This document shows, piece by piece, positions 34,401 through 44,290 of a stretch of 64,000 nucleotides of DNA (the stretch's first letter is position 1; every line of letters starts with the position of its first letter). A program made the position numbers and the translations under genes. The notes under the pieces are model-generated. The model made no database searches. It saw nothing but the letters and a program-made list of their open reading frames with translations, and had not been told where the DNA came from. Origin of the DNA: Adiantum capillus-veneris (taxonomy: Eukaryota; Streptophyta; Polypodiopsida; Polypodiales; Pteridaceae); the NCBI GenBank assembly GCA_014529385.2, contig CM043948.1, positions 26,353,768 to 26,417,767 of the forward strand, in the 5' to 3' direction.

Positions 34401-34572
34401 GTTCCAACACATTTTACAAGTGTAGGTGGAATCGTACCAGAGAGCTTGTTGGATGAAAAATCAAGAACTTGAATATGTTGCAAATTGCCAAATTCATTGG
34501 GGATGGCTCCAGTCAGTAAGTTATGAGAAGTTATGGCTAGAATATAAGGAAGAAAGGGTAAACAAGGATAGT
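31300..34572. repeat. Duplicated segment carrying RLK copy 3
   Basis: Homologous to 11650-14480: the (CT)n/(CA)n block, the 3' flank, kinase exons and last LRRs in the same order and orientation. The gypsy 1 LTR that abuts the first copy is absent here; the (CT)n is preceded by unrelated sequence (ACACACGCATGCAATG). About 500 extra bases occur around 32050-32600. Confidence 0.85.
32603..34572 (-). pseudogene. Truncated RLK copy 3
   Basis: Contains kinase exon 3 (32603 to about 33010), intron 2, kinase exon 2 (to about 33960), intron 1 and the last LRRs with transmembrane helix (33982-34410). It ends at 34572, where the LINE begins, so the signal peptide and most LRRs are missing. Lesions: TAG at 33805-33807 for the Trp of FNWED, a loss of about four codons plus others in exon 3 (the PNWV stretch), a shift at 34411, and a deletion near 32940. 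It shares the TAG and the TRKKVPRST deletion with copy 2. The glycine loop and HCD catalytic loop are otherwise kept. Confidence 0.9.
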
Positions 34573-35812
34573 ATTGGTTGAAAAAGAGAGAGCTAGAGCT
34601 GTCTTAGCGATGGCCTAACCCTAGACTAGACATGAGCCTAGCAAGGCGTAACCCTCAAGGTTACGCCCACTCCTTCAGTCCCCTCATGTCTTCTCCACAC
34701 ACATCTGCATGCAATATCATTTCATCTTCCCCTAATGCGTGGCACCCAGCCATCCCCCTTCCTCATCGCAGCCTGGTGCTAGACAACTCCCCGCAGGAAA
34801 ATGTGCAGCTGAAGGCAGCTCTGTTTCACGAAGTCCTGTCGGCGCTACCGCAAGGTCTCGCCCAGAAGCTCAAAGCGTCATTCTCAACAGGCGACAATGG
34901 TCTCCCCTCCTCGTCATACCATCCCCAAAGAGGTGCAGAAGGAGGTGAAGAAGCTTATCAACCAGGGCCCCCTCACCAAGAAAATAAGCTTCCCGAGGAG
35001 CTTTTCGGGAGAGAAGGCGAAGGAGCTGCTGGAGGAGGCACTCAACGAGGTCTCGGAGGTAAGCCCTTCGTCACCCTGCCTGCTTCTCAGATCAGAAAGA
35101 AACAAAAAGACCTTGAAGAGAGAGCACTGATAGGTCTCCTAGCCGGGCCCCGTACCCCTGTGGAGATCCTCAGGAACTGGATTAGAAATCAGTGGGGGCC
35201 CTTAGAGGCAGAAGTGGAAACGATTCAGGCGTTACCAAAAAGCCACTATTTGTTCGTCTTCAAAACTGCGGCCATGGCTTTTTCTGTGCTAAGCCATGGG
35301 CAGTGGGTCATTAGGTCTTCACCTCTGAGTCTGTTTCGTTGGCACAAAGAATTTAACCCGGAACATTCAGCTTTAGTTAACTAACCTATCTGGGTCGAAT
35401 TCCCAAATTTACCGATGCATTACCATGCACACTTAGCTGAGATTGGGGCCACCTTCGGTAAGGTCCTAGGGGGGAGACAGAAGACTAACTATGTCCCATC
35501 ATGGCACCCCCAAGTGCTAATAGAAATGGACATCTCAAGGGATCTCCCCACTGCCATTGACATCTTCACAGATGATGGAGAACTGTTCGATCAAGAAATA
35601 ACCTATAAATACTTGCCTAATGCGTGCTTTCACTGCGGTGATAAAGCCCATTATGTCAAAAATTGTCTGATTAAATTCCCCCCAACTCCCTCTTCTGAAC
35701 CAGTAGGTAGCAAGGAACAAGGCCAACAAGAAGGGGCTGGCAAGTATAAGATTGAAAATGCAAAAGTGAAGAATAACAATGTAAGAAATGACAATCTTTC
35801 CATAATGTAAAG
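34573..35812 (+). mobile_element. LINE (L1-type) fragment: ORF1 region
   Basis: Follows the broken RLK copy directly and ends abruptly at the viral fragment, without poly-A or ORF2. Its content is one ORF1-like frame. Plant L1 elements have this kind of ORF1 (DUF4283-like domain plus one CCHC knuckle), so the fragment is assigned to them by domain type. Confidence 0.65.
34632..35810 (+). pseudogene. LINE ORF1-like protein, one internal stop
   Basis: One frame from ATG 34632 to TAA 35810, interrupted by a single TAA at 35382-35384. The first part is Ser/Pro/Glu-rich. The middle (HYLFVFKTAAMAFSVL, QWVIRSSPLSLFRW, then PIWVEFPNLP after the stop) has the pattern of the DUF4283 domain of plant LINE and gag-like proteins. 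The C-terminal part has a CX2CX4HX4C knuckle (ACFHCGDKAHYVKNC) that would bind RNA. It ends in a basic/Asn-rich tail. A function as the RNA-binding chaperone of a LINE is inferred from this domain pair. Confidence 0.7.
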
Positions 35813-35842
35813 TCAAAGGACTTTGTACTCTTCATAGAATAA

Positions 35843-36863
35843 GTTTCAGAATGTTGAAAATCTTTAATTCTCATTGCTCCAGACTTAGAAGGGGCTTTAT
35901 GCACAATAGGAGAGGAAATAGGTTTTTGGAAACTAATAACATAATTAGATGAATCTGTTATCAATACTCAAAACTCTATTAACTATAGGGTTTACTCCTA
36001 TCTGTACACAACCAAGATGAACAAAGTGATAGCCCTTTTTAATGGCTTCACATTTGTCATGTTACAGGATCTCGGTGAGCTTTATGAAATGCATTTGATT
36101 ATCTGTAGGGATAGACGCTATTGATCTATTATCTAAATAAACTATAGAGGCTTTAAGTTGAAATAGATTTTGATGTTTATAAACTTGATCAGGATTTAAC
36201 TCTGGTATTTGCCATTGGGCAGAAGGTTCTGCTTCTTCTACAGCTACGGAGAGATGTGCAAGAGACTAGGTCACTTTTTACAATGAACTGTTCAAGAATG
36301 CCATTGAAATTTTACCTGGTAATGGGTCGACCGGTAGGATTTTACTACGAGAATTTTTGTGGGAATTTACTGCGAGAATTTATCGAGGATTTGTTGCTTA
36401 TGGCTATATCCCAAATGCTGATGGCGACCTTCGGACCACGCAACCACTCAACCTTGCCTTCCGACAACGTACAAAAAAACAACAATCGCTTCTTGGAGCA
36501 GACAATATTGAAAGAGAATAGTTTTTGCTAATCACTCTTATAGCTTAAGATGAAGAGCTTAAAGACTTTGAGCATTAAGATGAAAATCACAAGTGGTATT
36601 TCTACACAATGGTGATACACAAACAAAATTCATACTCACAGAGAGAGAGAGTGTAAGTTGTATACTAACTTAATTTGTAGATGCAAAACACAAATTAATA
36701 TGGCTATGGCTCTGATACCAAAATACGCACACTACACAATTGCAGGCGAAAGCTGTGTATTTCTATTACATAGACAGAAGGTAAATACACTATGTGTGCA
36801 ATGGATCCTACTACAAAGGGAAAGCTTATCTTGAAGTAGCTTTTTTACAAGGAATAAGGCTCA
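35843..36863 (-). mobile_element. Caulimovirid-like endogenous fragment, copy A (5' region)
   Basis: Nearly the same sequence as 38680-39700: part of the movement-protein-like frame, the 5' leader and a primer site at 36708-36720. No LTR adjoins the primer site. The left end joins the LINE, and the right end runs into a piece of MITE end (36864-36893). The minus frame is broken by several stops. Confidence 0.6.
36708..36720 (-). promoter_or_regulatory. tRNA-Met primer site, copy A
   Basis: Minus strand TGGTATCAGAGCC. It has no TG...CA LTR boundary next to it; the following bases (AAAATACGC in plus reading) are the same as at copy B. Confidence 0.8.
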
Positions 36864-36893
36864 AAAAGCGCGATAGGTTAACATGCTTTCACC
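36864..36893. mobile_element. MITE end remnant
   Basis: AAAAAGCGCGATAGG then TTAACATGCTTTCAC resembles the right end of the MITE at 26.0-26.3 kb. It lies exactly between viral copies A and A'. Confidence 0.6.
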
Positions 36894-37317
36894 CTTAAGT
36901 CTGGTATTTTCCATTGGGTAGAAGGTTCTGCTTCTTCTACAACTATGGAGAGATGTGCAGGAGACTAGATTACTTTTCACAATGATATGTTCAAGAATGC
37001 CATTGAAATTTTACTTGGTAATGGGGCGACCAGTAGGAATTTATTGTGAGAATTTACTGTGAGAGTTTATCGAGTATTCGTGCCTATGGCTATATTCCAA
37101 ATGCCGATGGCGACCTTCGGACAACGCGACCACGCGATCTTGCCTTCCGACACAGTACAGAATAACGGCAATCGCTTCTTGGAACAGACAGTGTTGAAAG
37201 AGAAGAGTTTCTGCTAATCACTCTTATAGCTTAAGATGAAGAGCTTAAAGAATTTGAGCATTAAGATGAAAATCACAAGTGGTATTTTCGCACAATGGTG
37301 ATACACAGACAAACGCG

Positions 37318-37323
<6 letters not shown>
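36893..37323 (-). mobile_element. Caulimovirid-like fragment, copy A' (leader)
   Basis: More diverged third copy of the leader and first part of the viral frame (compare 39030-39480). It ends in (GA)n at 37324, the place where copies A and B have only a short GA run. Confidence 0.6.

Positions 37324-37407
<84 letters not shown>
37324..37407. repeat. (GA)n microsatellite
   Basis: About 84 bp, expanded from the short GAGAGAGAG present at the same place in copies A (36641-36651) and B (39473-39485). Confidence 0.96.
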
Positions 37408-37409
<2 letters not shown>

Positions 37410-37559
37410 TGTAAGTTGTAAGCGATCACTTTAGTAAAGTGACTTGACAAGTGGAGAGGGAACAAAGTGGCTTTACAAGTGGAGGCAATAAAGTGGCTTT
37501 AGCTTTAGGTAGAATCTTCAGGAGCATGCCACTATAGATTAGATGCCCACGCTTTTTTT

Positions 37560-38470
37560 CCAGTCACTATGTGCTGGCACAGCCGTGGCATCTTTCATGA
37601 CCTAAGTGATGATGTTGGTTCCACCTTAACTTTCTTCTATTGGCCAAGGCTGGTATTACCATTCTTTCTAATGCTAGTGCATTGGCTTGTTTTGCTTTAA
37701 GAGCTCCTTTTGATTTTTCAATCCTGTTTTTTCTTAAGGAATACTTTTTATGTTTATGAGGATTGAAGGATGTGTATACGAAATCTCCTATAGAGTAGTC
37801 TTCAGATTCAGAATCGTAACTCAAAGAATCTTCTGTTCAGGAAGAGATTTCGCTACTTGAAGAGTCTTCTATTGAGGAAGAGGCTTCATTGATTGAAGAA
37901 TCTCCTGTTAAGGAAGAGGCTGCACTTTCAAATCTTGCCATGCTAAATTGGAAGTCTGAGGTTTCATTGAAAGTAGTCATTTTTGAAGCAGATTCTTTTC
38001 TTTCCATTTGTACTGGGAGCTGCACTTCTTGATCTATTTCGGCATTGGACATATCCCAAATTGGTTCAATTTGATCTTCTTCCCAACTGACGTCAATTGA
38101 TTCAATGACTACTCCTTCAGGGTTTTGAGATCGAGGTTTGCCTGTGTTGTCAAAAATATTGTTGCATTTTTTATGACAACAAGCAGTAGTGTATATATAT
38201 CTTTCATCCTTCGACAAGCTGCTTTGAAGCTTGTAATAAAGACTCTGCGGCTTCCCAATCTTCTCTTCCTGGTTCAATGTCGAAAGAATAACCCTGTTCT
38301 TCTTCAAACTTCAAGACATTTAAGAACATATGCTTGTCTGGGTGACCCGGACGATGCAGCGAGGGTTTAGTGAATGAGAAGTATGTCAACTCTTTAGAGG
38401 ATGGCACGATTAAATCAGTATGCCATGAGGGGGAAGATATTGTATGCATGCTTTGAAGTTGTGTATGCAA
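37560..38470 (-). pseudogene. Caulimovirid-like polyprotein, region after the movement domain
   Basis: Continues the minus frame of the movement-protein-like domain across a TAA (38471-38473), then across a shift near 38204-38300 and a stop at 37837-37839. It contains an acidic Ser/Glu-rich stretch (EASSSIEDSSSSEISS) and a basic stretch (HKHKKYSLRKNRIEKSKG). In caulimovirids the coat protein follows the movement protein and has acidic and basic segments. I see no complete CCHC box, so coat protein is a positional guess. All parts are broken. Confidence 0.4.
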
Positions 38471-39112
38471 TTAATTACTTTGAAGCACTTCAATACGAGG
38501 TTTTGTGTGATCAATCATAAGTACATAAGGGGTAATAAAGACTTTATCAGTATCTGAGATAATAAAATCTTTACCTTCAATCATACAAAACAGTAAAGAG
38601 AATGCAGTGCATGATGAGGTAGTATGACTCATTAATCTTAAGCAATGTCTACAAAAGGTTATGTCTTCATTCTCAAAAGTTTCAAAAGGTTGACAATCTT
38701 TAATTCTCATTACTCTAAACTTAGCAGGGGCTTTATGCACAATATGAGAGGGAATAGGTTTTTGAGAGCTAATAACATACTTAGATTAATCTATATTATC
38801 AATACTCAATACTCTATTAACTATAGGGTTTACTCCTATCTGTACACAACCAAGATGAACAAAGTGATAGCCCTTTTTAATGGCTTCACATTTGCCATGT
38901 TGCAGGATCTCAGTGAGCTTTATGAAATGCATTTGATTATCTATAGGTATAGATGCTATTGATCTATTATCTAAATAAACTGTACCGGCTTTAAGTTTAA
39001 ATAGATTTTGATGTTTATATACTTGATCAGGCTTTAAGTCTGGTATTTGCCATTGGGCAGAAGGTTCTGCTTCTTCTACAGCTACGGAGAGATGTGCAAG
39101 AGACTGGGTCAC
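38471..39112 (-). pseudogene. Movement-protein-like domain of an endogenous pararetrovirus
   Basis: Two open pieces (39112-38786 and 38740-38471) in one frame, broken by stops at 38786-38788 and 38471-38473. The core KGYHFVHLGCVQIGVNPI fits the beta-strand signature of 30K-type plant virus movement proteins, which widen plasmodesmata for cell-to-cell spread. Caulimovirids carry such a domain at the start of their polyprotein. Supporting context: a leader and tRNA-Met primer site lie 430 bases upstream, a TATA box further upstream, and no LTR is present. The family call rests on pattern recognition only. The gene is defective. Confidence 0.5.
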
Positions 39113-39700
39113 TTTTTACAATGAACTGTTCAAGAATGCCATTGAAATTTTACCTGGTAATGGGTCGAGCGGTAGGATTTTACTACGATAATTTTTGTGG
39201 GAATTTACTGCGAGAATTTATCGAGGATTTGTTGCCTATGGCTATATCCCAAATGCTGACGGTGACCTTCGGACCACGCAACCATGCAACCTTGCCTTCC
39301 GACAACGTACAAAAAAACAAAAATCGCTTCTTGGAGCAGACAATATTGAAAGAGAATAGTTTTTGCTAATCACTCTTATAGCTTAAGATGAAGAGCTTAA
39401 AGACTTTGAGCATTAAGATGAAAATCACAAGTGGTATTTCTACACAATGGTGATACACAAACAAAATACTCACAGAGAGAGAGAGTGTAAGTTGTATACT
39501 AACTTAATTTGCAGATGCAAAACACAAATTGATATGGCTATGGCTCTGATACCAAAATACGCACACTACACAATTGCAGGCGAAAGCTGTGTATTTCTAT
39601 TAACAAAGATAGAAGGTAAATACACTATGTGTGCAATGGATCCTACTACAAAGGGAAAGCTTATCTTGAAGTAGATTTTTTACAAGGAATAAGGCTCAAC
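38680..39700 (-). mobile_element. Caulimovirid-like fragment, copy B (promoter-leader-movement region)
   Basis: The best-preserved of three copies. Minus-strand order: TATA box 39803-39813, primer site 39542-39554, leader, movement-protein-like frame from 39112. No LTR borders the primer site. Circular pararetroviral genomes integrated as concatemers, then deleted, give repeated pieces of this kind. Distance to copy A is 2.83 kb, too short for a whole viral genome, so deletion or rearrangement occurred. Confidence 0.55.
39542..39554 (-). promoter_or_regulatory. tRNA-Met primer site, copy B
   Basis: Minus strand TGGTATCAGAGCC, identical in context to copy A. Caulimovirids use initiator tRNA-Met as primer. 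Confidence 0.8.
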
Positions 39701-39802
39701 TTACATGTAAAGACTTGACTAAAGATAAGAGACTCCTAAGGGTTATGCGCTCTATAAGAGCTAGGCTCAACCGAAGATGATTTACAATGAAGAGGCATTC
39801 AT

Positions 39803-39813
39803 CTTATATAGGA
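39803..39813 (-). promoter_or_regulatory. Candidate viral promoter TATA box
   Basis: Minus strand TCCTATATAAG, about 250 bases upstream of the primer site. That is a plausible arrangement for the pregenomic RNA promoter of a pararetrovirus. Confidence 0.5.
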
Positions 39814-40157
39814 AAGGCTTGGCTTGAGGTTCAAGGTAACGCCTTGGTGGGTAAGGTAGTGGACGCCACTTTACATGAGTGGGCATCACTTTACACTAGT
39901 GGGTGTCACTGTCCAAGGTGGTTTATTGCTTTACAAAGTGGACAAGTCAAAAGGTTGAGAGAGGTGGAGGATAAGCAGTGGTAGGTGGAGAATCTTATCG
40001 CACATGCTTTTTCCTAGACACTGAGTGCTAGCACAACCTTGTAAATTATGACATAAGTGATTATGTCATTGGTAAGATTCCTCTCGCTTGGGTAAGCGAT
40101 GATGTCATCCCAAAAGGTAATCTACTCTCTAAAGAAGACATATAAAATCTTAAGGAG

Positions 40158-41578
40158 ATGGTCACCTTATTCAAGCAACAAAAGACTCAGCCACATATAG
40201 AAGAATCTACCAAAATAAATATGGCTGAAGAAACAAAGATCATCAATGAAAATAATGTAGCAATTCCTACTGTCGGACTGCTAATCAAACCAAAAGGGTT
40301 TCAAGCTATCACACTAGATGCTTTAATAGATACATGTGCAGGAGGAAGCTTTGCCAAAAAGCCTTATTTCCATCAACAAGGATAAAACTATAACTAGAAG
40401 CTAGACAGGTTATATATGGCAATGGCTCCAAAGCCATTATCAAGGAATTTGTGTATACATGGATAGATCTTGGTACTGCCAAGATACCTATTAGACTATC
40501 CTTACATAGCTCAAATATGTGCTATGATTTAGTAGTCGGTTTTGACCTTGTCTCAAAACTAGCCCCTAGCACCTTCACAAAAACCAGCTTTAGCTTCTTC
40601 TATTTAGATATACCAGTACTCCCATAGAATAGAAAGGTAGTTATGCTATTAATAGTTGTTTTGTATCTATCAACTATTGTGATAGCAAATTTAGAGAATG
40701 GTTCCAGAACGAGAGAGAAAAATACAAATACCAAATATAATAAATTAAGGAAAAAATCCTACAGAGAACCTCCAATAACCCTTTAGCTCTGTGGGATGAA
40801 GAGAAGTATATGATCACTCTTCCAACCATCCCTGAAGTCAATCCAACAAAAGCATCTCATCCCGGGATGTCAATAATTGACACAGATTTGTCCAAAAGAA
40901 ATAGGAGAGCTACTACAAGAAGGCATCATTGAACCCTCCAATTCAAACTCGGCTTGCAGAGCCTTCTATGTCAACAACCACAGTGAACAAAAGAGGGGAA
41001 AGAAAAGGTTAGTAATTAATTACGAACCTCTTAACAAAATCTTAGTTCCAAAGAAATTTCCTATCCCTCTTCAAGAAGATTTAATCAGAAGAATAAATGG
41101 AGCAACTTCTCCAAATTCAATCTTAAAAGCAGATTCTGGCAATTCAAAGTACATCTTAAAGATAGGCTTTTGTTGTACCCCAAGGTATGTATCAGTGGAT
41201 TTCCATGCCGATGGGATTAGAAAATGCCCCTTTAGAATGCCAACTAAGGGTTGAAGCAATATTCGGCTCTTTAAAAAGATTTTGCTTAGTATATGTAGAT
41301 GATATCCTGATATACTCCAAAAGCATGGAACAACATGTGCAACATCTGATCAAATTCCACAAGCTACTCATTAAAATAGGTCTAGTCTTATCTTATACCA
41401 AATGTAGCTTTTCTCAAGAGGAAGTTGACTTCTTAGGCATCACTATTTGCAATGGATGTATCAAGCTACAGGAGCATGTATTAGCAAAAATTGCCAAAAC
41501 TCCAAATCAATTGGAAAATGTCACAGAGCTCCAACAATTCCTAGGATGCCTAAATTGGATCAATTGGAACGTCCCTTA
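40158..41578 (+). pseudogene. Pararetroviral protease and reverse transcriptase-like fragment
   Basis: On the opposite strand to copies A and B. The protease-like part has ALIDTCAGGSFA, where Asp-Thr/Ser-Gly is expected, so the active-site Gly appears changed to Cys. After a broken stretch (40386-40870, with fragments such as YDLVVGFDLVSKLAP) RT follows: CPKEIGELLQEGIIEPS, AFYVNN, RLVINYEPLNK, FPIPLQEDLI, a frameshift near 41185, then QWISMPMGLENAP and the YVDD box LVYVDDILIYSK, and VDFLGI. CPKEI with AFYVN and INYxPLN is closer to caulimovirid RT than to plant gypsy RT. It ends at 41578, where the CACTA end begins. At least one shift and many stops. Confidence 0.6.
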
Positions 41579-41612
41579 CACTATAAGAGGTTATGTGCAC
41601 TTGTGACGTTTT

Positions 41613-41825
41613 TAGCGACGGAAATACATTGGGTTTTTATACTCCCCGGCATCGCTAAGACCGTCGCTAATAGCATCGATATGGGAACGTCGCTATGAGC
41701 GTCTCTATATGCGTCGCTATGGCCGTTGCTATATAGCGACGCATATAGCGACGACCATAGCAATGCTTATAGGATACCTATAGCAACGTTCATAGCGATG
41801 CTACAGAGCCTTATATAGCGACGTC
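41613..41825. repeat. CACTA subterminal repeats
   Basis: Ten or more copies of TAGCGACG, CGTCGCTA and near variants such as ATAGCAACG, in both orientations, some as inverted pairs that could form hairpins. They would be the transposase binding sites. Confidence 0.75.
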
Positions 41826-41837
41826 CAAGAGTAAAAA

Positions 41838-41946
41838 AATTTGGTGGCAAGGCATTCATCAACCATATTGAATGTTTCAATAATAGAGTAAACCTAAATG
41901 AATCCAAGATAAGCCCAGATTCACCTTTGAAAGAAGTGCAAGCTTA
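41838..41946 (+). other. Short open stretch, unassigned
   Basis: Reads FGGKAFINHIECFNNR and SPLKEVQA before a TAG. It looks coding-like in composition but is short and I cannot place it. 41947-42264 is AT-rich without a recognisable feature. Confidence 0.2.
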
Positions 41947-42264
41947 GGTATAGACCCAAAGTAGTCACCCACAAGACAATATAACCATTAACTCCATCAT
42001 CCATAGTATCGTTTGCACAATAAGAGACAAAACTGACAAAAGTAAATTGATGAAAGTAAATCAATGACAATTGTACACATCATAGGCAAAATCACTTGAT
42101 TGTTAAACATTGCAAATGTAATAGTTACAACACCATTGTCATTATTGAGAAAATATACATGGTTTTCCAATAGTTACAAAAAGACGTATACAAGTCATCT
42201 CATGATATATATGCTATGACAAAAGGAAACTAATGCTATCTAGCTACGGCTAGACTGACGTCGT

Positions 42265-42508
42265 CTAATCAGACGTCTCATCGCGTCCAAGCGGCGTATC
42301 TGTTGGATTCTGCAAAAAAAAAACAATAAGACAGATTTCTGTAAGTATAAACATATAATTTACAAAACAATACAACAAATAAAAAAGAGTAAACCCTAGT
42401 ACTAACCATGCCGCCGCGAGAACTCAGAATGTCCATCAGGGTGTTTAAGCCCTTTTTGCATGCATACTCGCACTCGTATGGTGTAGGGTCACGTCTTGTC
42501 ATTGACCA
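42265..42508 (-). pseudogene. Transposase-like gene, last two exons
   Basis: Exon 42508-42407 begins after acceptor TTTTGATAG and reads WSMTRRDPTPYECEYAC through NTLMDILSSRGGM (34 codons, in phase). Intron 42406-42310 (97 bp) has GTTAGT and a T-rich TGCAG. Last exon 42309-42265 reads NPTDTPLGRDETSD and stop. Two clean introns and a matching frame argue for a real gene end. The position 0.7 kb inside a CACTA terminus suggests the transposase or accessory gene. Family assignment is by position and a loose resemblance to plant En/Spm-type proteins. The rest is lost at the copia 2 junction. Confidence 0.5.
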
Positions 42509-42855
42509 CTATCAAAACATACAAAGAATCCATTATGTTAGAATTGTTTCATCAAATGTAAATGGTAGGAATCAACAAGAGTTAGACCTGTCTAATTTTC
42601 TATAAGGATTCCAAGATGTGTTCATCGATGTTACCATATACATGTGGTAGTGATGTGAGTGAACACACTGGGACCGTCGGGGCATTTTCCCTCTTTAAGA
42701 GGTGTTTTCCCCCGTGCAATGTATATACGTCCATTTATTCTAGGGCTATCTATCTTTGCATTGCACACTAAGTAATACACTCCTATTGTGTGCCTTGGGC
42801 TTCCTTCATCTTCTCCAAGATTTGTGAGTTTCTTTGCAACCCTAATTCCAACAAT

Positions 42856-42867
42856 TGGTATCAGAGC
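42856..42867 (+). promoter_or_regulatory. copia 2 primer binding site
   Basis: TGGTATCAGAGC two bases after the LTR end. Confidence 0.92.
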
Positions 42868-43214
42868 AGGTTGCGTCCTCCCGTGCTTAGTCGTCAGTAG
42901 CTCCAGCACACGCCTGCTCACTTTCTCTAATTTTAATGAGGTTTAGTAAGCGTTCGTAGGTTGAAAAATAGTTTAGCAAAGCTAGTAGAGCTTAGTCTAC
43001 CCAGATTTGTGATTCGGGCTCATTTCAGCCTCCGCTTCCACTACAGGCAGGTCTGCATAATAAGTTTTGTCAATTTGTGCATAGTTTGTCAGTGTTGTTT
43101 TGTGCATAATAGGTGCCTTCTAGTCTACTACAAGTTGTGCTATATAGCATGTGTTGGTTTCACTTAGTTTCTCATCATTTTGGGAAGCTTTCACATCAGG
43201 TGCAGACATTTTCG

Positions 43215-44290
43215 ATGGCTGACAACAACACCAATGTGTTCAAGATGTTTGTTGTTGCTGAGGACAGGTTGGATGGGGACAATTACCCTATGTGGGCTTA
43301 TATGATGCAGCATGTTCTTGTGTCAAAGGGCGTCTAAAATATTGTGCAGGGCATTGATGTATGTTCTGGTTCTGAGGATGTAGGCGATGTTGAGGATGTT
43401 GCAGGTCTTGCTGCAAGGATTGCTGCTAATAGATTTGTTTTGCCTACGGTAGAACAAGCTTGTTAAGATGCAAAGGATGCGTAGGCTCATGCATTGATTG
43501 CGTTGTTTGTGAAGCACACCAATACTCGTCACATTCGTTCAACAAAATTTGTAAAACAGGCTTGGGATATTCTAGCAGGTCTTTATGCAATCGGCAAGGC
43601 GGCTAAAATTGGTTGTTGCATAAAGAGCTGGAATCGAAGATTATGCATGAGGAAGATGATATGGACACTTTCCTTGCTAGTATCAAGGACATCAATGAGC
43701 AACTTATTTTTGTAGGTGAAGTCATTTCAGACAATTCCCTTGTGCAAATCGTTCTTGATGCCTTACCAGATTCTTACCAGACTTTTGCTAATACTTGGAG
43801 ACTTATGACCCAAGGAAATCCTGAAGTTGTCTAGTTTGATGCATTATGCACATTGCTGTTGGCAAGAGTCACTTTCCAAACAAAACAGGACTAGGAAGCA
43901 TGCAGATGAACAGGCTTTTATTGCTTCCCAAAGAAAGGGTGGTAACAGCAATGCAACCACTTCTTATGGTTCTGCTGCGAGTGGCAAAACTTTTGTTCCT
44001 AATGCTTCTACTGTGGTAGCAATTTGTTTGGAAATTCTGGTGATAAGGGCAAAAAGAAGATGCGTTGCCATTATTGTAAAGCTAATAATCACTTGATCAA
44101 GCAGTGTCCTAAGTTGAAGGCCAAAGAGGCTAAGAAGAAAGAGGGTGGTTCCACTGCAAATGCTGGTTCCACTAGAAATGCAGCCATTGTTGAGTCTTCT
44201 GTGAAAGGAGACTGTGATGCTGATGTTGCTGCAGAATGGGCTTTTAGTGCAGAGTGCACTTACAATCCCGTTGTCCATGATGCATGCATG
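43215..44290 (+). pseudogene. gag: copia 2 gag
   Basis: From ATG 43215: MADNNTNVFKMF, then LDGDNYPMWAYMMQHVL, the usual copia gag start. Stops at 43335-43337, near 43463 and near 43478, a frame change near 43600, and another near 43840. Late part: QIVLDALPDSYQTF (gag core end) and the CCHC knuckle CHYCKANNHLIKQCPK at about 44060-44110. Not functional. Confidence 0.85.

Larger units (their letters stand above)
41576..42640 (-). mobile_element. CACTA-type DNA transposon, 3' end (partial)
   Basis: The terminus CACTATAAGAGG starts at 41579, preceded by a possible 3-bp target site TTA (41576-41578). Subterminal repeats of TAGCGACG and its complement in both orientations cover 41613-41825, as usual for CACTA ends. 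Further in, on the minus strand, are the last exons of a transposase-like gene (42265-42508). The 5' part is cut off by the copia 2 LTR near 42640. It is inserted in the viral RT fragment. Confidence 0.65.

Noticed and set aside
35843-39700. Copies A and B as a pair of LTRs of one retrotransposon
   Set aside because: They contain coding sequence and an internal primer site and show no TG...CA ends; repeated pieces of a circular viral genome fit better.
42301-42853. TGTTGG at 42301 as the start of the copia 2 LTR (mirror of CCAACA at 42853)
   Set aside because: 42265-42508 holds two exons with a good intron of a transposase-like gene, so the mirror is probably chance and the LTR starts later.
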